The notes beneath the pieces were generated by a model. That model saw only the letters and a list, made by a program, of their open reading frames with translations, had not been told where the DNA came from and did no database searches. A DNA stretch of 64,000 nucleotides. Origin: Gnetum montanum. Lineage: Eukaryota > Streptophyta > Gnetopsida > Gnetales > Gnetaceae. The position numbers were made by a program, and so were the translations under genes. This document shows, one piece after another, positions 59,830 through 64,000 of the stretch; the stretch's first letter is position 1, and every line of letters begins with the position of its first letter. The stretch lies in NCBI GenBank assembly GCA_015680685.1, contig MNCI01010436.1, positions 31,916 through 95,915 of the forward strand, given 5' to 3'.

Positions 59830-60950
59830 TGGTGTTGTGTTTACGGGACAAGATTATGGACAAGAACTAAGAAAATTAGAATCAAGAGCAAAGGATTCGA
59901 AAACTCACAAGCAAAGTCAACATCATCAAGATCTCAGGGAAGCATGTGAAAATTCAAGAGTAAGGATAATGAATGAAGATTTCAAAGTGCAAAGGAATCT
60001 CAGGAAAGAAATCTCTAAGAAATAGTAGATGTCTTTACCAAAGTGAAGGAAAATTAGTAAAGATGTCTCTAGGAAATAGCAGACATCTTGGCTGAATTGA
60101 AGGTTGCTCAAACAAAGATGTCTTTGAAAAATAACAAATGTCTTTCTAGTAAGAAAGATGTCTTCATGAAGACGTCTCCACAAAGATGTATTTCCTATGA
60201 AGAAGACATCTTTTCACAATGAAGGTTTGATGCTAAAATATATCTCAGGCTTGAAGAAGACATCTCCAATGACCATTAGATAGCCATTGCACAACTTCTA
60301 AGGGGATTTTATAAACATATCAGTTGTAAGAAGACTTCATTCAATTGGGAAATGAGTAAGCATTATGTACTATCAAGTGTCATTGTCAATCAATCATTGT
60401 AATCATCATTCTCTTATTATTGTTCCTCAGTGTACTATCTATTGTCTATTGTAACTGGTCAAAGTGAGCTATACCTCAAAGAACAAGAATCAGCAAACTT
60501 ATTTGCATTCATTCATTGTAATTATTATTCTCTTTTATTTTCCTATGGGGTTGATGTGCTTCTTGAGGGAGGCATATTACTTGAGCTTGTTAGGAACTTA
60601 TGGGATTGAGTGTTGGTGTAGTGCCACAGCACTTTGAAGTAGAGCTCAAGCTATAAAGGTTGTGGAATCCTAGAAACCACATTCTAAGCTTGTTGGAACT
60701 TTACAAGGTTGAGTGGATTGATTGCATCCAATGACTTTAGGAAAAATCTTAGAGCTTGTACAAGATGTGGTACCCTTCAAACTACATTTTGAGAGCAAAA
60801 ATTCTAGAGGTATGCTAGCAAACTATCCTATGAGTGTGGACTACCCAAGTTGGGAAACCACATTAATTTTGGTGTGTGCTTTGTTTTAAATAATTTTTAA
60901 TTTGGGGAACTTATTCATTCCTGCCCCTTTTCTAAGTTTAGTAATCCTCA
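59830..60950 (+). repeat. Probable Ty1/copia 5' LTR with AGATGTCT repeats
   Basis: The right edge is supported by ...AATCCTCA followed by a PBS-like GTGATATTAGAGCC at 60952-60965 (initiator tRNA-Met type, TGGTATCAGAGCC in good copies). At 59985-60270 at least eight AGATGTCT/AGACATCT words occur in both orientations. TTTTATAAACA near 60309 may be the TATA box. The left edge is not defined. The first part may instead be internal sequence of the D element. Confidence 0.5.
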
Positions 60951-61002
60951 AGTGATATTAGAGCCTAGTACTCTTCTTCGTCATCAACTTCAAGAGTGAA
61001 CA

Positions 61003-62665
61003 ATGGAGGGGACATCTTATACAAAGCCATCCATGTTCGATGGATTTAACTTCATCTATTGGAAAGCTAGGATGCAAGGATTCTTTGAATATATGGAGTT
61101 TGAAGTTTGGGAGTTCATCCTTGAAGGCTACATTCTACTTGTAGAAAGCTCCATTGGAATCATCAAGCCCTACAACAAATGGACACAAAAGAAGAAAGAT
61201 GAGTTTACATTTGACTGAAAAGCTAAAAATTGTTTATATTGCACTTTGAATAAATTTGAGTTTAATAGAGTAGCGGGATGTAAAATGACCAAATAAATTT
61301 GGCAACCATTAGAAGCTACATATGAACGAACCTCTATTGTCAAACAATCTAAATTTTTAGTTTTGCAAAGTGAATATGATAAGCTTAAAATGAAAGAAGG
61401 TGAGAAAACAAAAGATTACTTCTCTAGAGAAAATGGTATTGTTGTAGCCATTAGAGGTACCGGTAAAGATTTTTCCAAGAACAATGTCATCATTAAAATG
61501 ATCAAAACTTTATCCAATGTTCAGACCAAAGGTCACGACCATGGACGAAATTAGAAATTTTTCAACTTTAAAATTTGAAGAGCTTCAAGGTGCTCTCATT
61601 AGTTATCAAATGTACCTCATAAGCAAAGGAGCTATCCAAGAAAAATCCATCGCTCTAAAGACTACCTCGAAGGAGAAGGAGCTCACTAAGCATGATGAGG
61701 CCAACAAAGATGAGATTGCCTTTCTTTCAAGGAAGCTACAACGATTGATAAGAAGAAGAAGAAAGGGGTCAAATCAACAAAGATCTAGTCTATTCAAAGG
61801 TAAAAATAGAGGTAAACACTTTTTAAATTCTAACATTAATTTCTCTTCTATAGAGTGTTGGATTTGTGGTGGAAGAGGCCATATGGCCTCCAAATATCCT
61901 AGCAATAGTAGGATGCAGCACAAGAATAGATCCAATGATGAGATAAAGAAGACCAACTTCTATATAATTTGGAATTGTGGAAAGCAGAGTGAGAAGGAGG
62001 GGGATGATGGAAAAAATTCTCATCTCATCTACATGGCCCACACTGATGATGATGTTGATTCATTAGATGATGATGAGATGTTTGATTTATTATGCAATGA
62101 GCTTTTGTCTTTTCAAAATATTTATAATAAGTTAAATAAACAAGTCAAAACTAAGGATAAGAAAATCTCCTTATTGAATTTAACTATTTCTACCCTTACT
62201 AAGGAACTCTTAAACCTAAGGAATGAGAATGAAAAGCTAACTTTTTCTTATGAATAGGCCAAAGTAGAAATTACAAATGTCAAATTAGTAAATGAAAGGT
62301 TGGTAAAGGGAAAGGAATCCCTTTGGATGGTTTTAGGACAAGGAAGAAGTCCACATGATAAGAGTGAACTAGGGTGTTGTACGTAAGAGCAACCATCATC
62401 AACAAGCCCACTACAACCAAATGATCTTCTAAAGGATACTCCTACTACATACAAATTAGAAGATGCTCCTATCCACCAAAATAATTCTAAAAGGTTTAAT
62501 CATTCTAATCATTCTTACTACGATAAGAGGATAAGGTGCTATTATTGTCATAAATTAGGACATAAACAATGGGATTGCAATCTTCAGTATTGTCATGTGA
62601 ATAGTTGGCCATATCATAGAACTGCATGGTCTTATCAAAGTGCACTGAGAAAGGACTTTTGCTAG
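61003..62665 (+). pseudogene. Ty1/copia gag with two zinc knuckles
   Basis: ATG 61003 (MEGTSYTKPSMFDGFNFIYW) begins the DUF4219/UBN2-type copia gag: the KPxxFDGxNFxxW entry, then KFLVLQSEYDKLKMKEGEKT (about 61351). A frameshift near 61550 is followed by the first knuckle at 61856-61897 (C-X2-C-X4-H, last Cys changed to Tyr). An acidic and coiled-coil part (KLNKQVKTKDKKISLLNLTI) follows, then a second knuckle C-X2-C-X4-H-X4-C at 62537-62578. Stops at 61216, 62255 and about 62384. No protease or pol follows, so the element is cut off here. Confidence 0.8.
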
Positions 62666-64000
62666 GATCATAGGAGAGATTGGACATCAACTCAAAAGAA
62701 CAAAATAATTAAGAAAGAATGGAGAATCAAAAGATAGGAATAGGTGAAACACCACCAAATCTAGACTATGGCATTCCAACTACAAATGTTGGCTAAGTGT
62801 TGAGACTACACTTGATCGTTGTTGAGAGTGTAGGCAACCTCTCATGGAGAGTGTAATTAGCACAAAGGCCATTTTTTTGCAAATTTTGCTAAGTGTCAAG
62901 AATACGCTCTTTCCCAATTGGGAGCATAGTCATTAAAATATTTAGTACAAAATGCAAAGAAAATCCAATTTTTTATGATGCAAGGAAAAGGGAAAACGCT
63001 AATGTGGCTAGTCTAAGATAGAAAAAGTTGCAAGGAAAATAAACTATGGAATTCATGTTATTCTGTTTTAGCTTGTTGCTAGTATTGTTGTTAAAATATT
63101 GGAAAATTCTTATTGCTAAAAGTCCTTTTTAAAACTTGATGCATTAGAACTTTATAAGTGCTTGAGCTAAAACTTTGAATGATTTTATGATTGATGAAAA
63201 TGTTTGACCACATGTTTTATTAGTTTTTATAACTAAAATTTTTCTATAACATGATTCTTATCCAACTAAATGGAAGTTTCTATTATCATGATTAGTAATG
63301 CAATTTGTAGATTCTACTAAGGAAAACAAACTACATACATGTGTATGTATATATGCATCATATATATACACATATGAAGCATTTATGTATGTACATGTGA
63401 CATGCATATGCTGTTTATAAGTGTATGCTTGTACATAGAAGTCATTTGTACAAATAACACATGAAAATTTGTGTTTACATGTATAAACATTGAATAGGCT
63501 TAACTAATGAGAAAACATGCATTTAAGCATGTATTCATCTTTGTATTTGATGGCTAAGGTCTTTCAGTGGAGGTTATGTATGAACAATGAATAAGAAGTT
63601 TCAAGTAGATATCATTACAAGGATCTAATATTAATGTGCCATGGATACCTAATGGAAAACTAAGTGAAGTATTGGTACATAGGAAATGAATCTTAGAATT
63701 CTACTTATTCATGGTTAAGTCCACATTATCTATAATAATATTCTAAGCAAGGTAAATTGTGGTCACCTTTTTTTTCAATCCAAAAGGATATTTGTAAGTT
63801 TTTTCCTTTAAGCCTTCTTCTGTAATATCATTTAAATTGATTTTTTACCCAAGGTTACTTAAGAAAAGGATATTTCTTACTAACTAATTTAAGAAAGAGA
63901 ATTATGGTTGATGCGTCCTCAAGGTAAAAATGAATTTTTATTTCACATAGAAACCAAGTAGAAAAAGGAGCATTTAAATTGTTATTCACATTTTAAATAA
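62666..64000. other. Unassigned right end
   Basis: No gene is recognised. TTGTTGAGAGTGTAGGCAAC then CTCATGGAGAGTGTAA at about 62820-62850 is a short internal repeat. At 63330-63500 there is a TATG/ATAC-rich tract (TATGTATATATGCATCATAT and similar). It may be the rest of the copia element or its flank. Confidence 0.45.

Overview
This is nuclear DNA of a seed plant. Two plant housekeeping genes lie in the first 6.1 kb; the other 58 kb is almost all decayed, nested retrotransposons. Very low gene density, large retroelements with tRNA-Asp-type primer sites and a moderately AT-rich, long-introned context would fit a gymnosperm or another large-genome plant. The taxon is my inference and is not proved by the sequence.

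Genes (1-6.1 kb). A UMP1-type proteasome maturation factor reads leftwards: exon 1 at 3143-3006 and exon 2 at 2130-2030, with the last exon(s) beyond the left edge. Divergent from it, 4897-6094 encodes a DIM1-type 18S rRNA dimethyladenosine transferase of two exons and 346 residues. It is the only complete, apparently intact gene. A 5'-truncated LINE tail lies in the region between the two genes.

Remnants (6.1-16.6 kb). These are a possible SINE, an RTE-clade LINE tail (minus strand), a PIF1-like helicase fragment, an L1-type LINE with degenerate reverse transcriptase (about 11.65-14.5 kb) and a Ty1/copia gag fragment.

Nested LTR elements (16.6-59.7 kb). Three related families of Ty3/gypsy elements (non-chromodomain Athila/Tat-like, judged from the tRNA-Asp-type PBS and the extra 3' ORF) are stacked in two nests. 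Element A (16643-32432, 857-bp LTRs) holds element B (23826-30811, 5-bp target duplication CTATG). A second A copy, A' (41120 to about 59310), holds element C (44336-57515, target duplication TGAGC). Only C keeps gag-PR-RT-RNaseH-INT. B lacks RT to INT, and both A copies lack all of pol. A and C carry an additional 3' ORF (aORF, here at least 2.7 kb) with a conserved N-terminal domain and a long coiled coil.

The most interesting signal is upstream of each aORF: an internal promoter-like block (A 21085-21175, A' 58725-58815, C about 53025-53110). It combines a TATA box with copies of the same short palindromic motif that fills that family's own LTR U3. It is followed by a candidate 5'-leader intron whose acceptor abuts the aORF ATG. 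This suggests a second transcription unit inside the element under LTR-like control. Polypurine-like motifs (CAGTCATGGGGG) also recur up to three times per element.

Between and after the nests lie a reverse-strand LTR, several unusual tandem or palindromic repeat fields (32.6-34.0, 37.0-38.2 and 39.6-39.9 kb), a probable assembly duplication around an N at 36711, a truncated LTR (59.4-59.7 kb) and a Ty1/copia 5' end with two zinc knuckles (about 59.8-62.7 kb). Every retroelement ORF is broken by stops or frameshifts, many where the other copies have Gln or Trp codons, as expected from decay of methylated cytosine.
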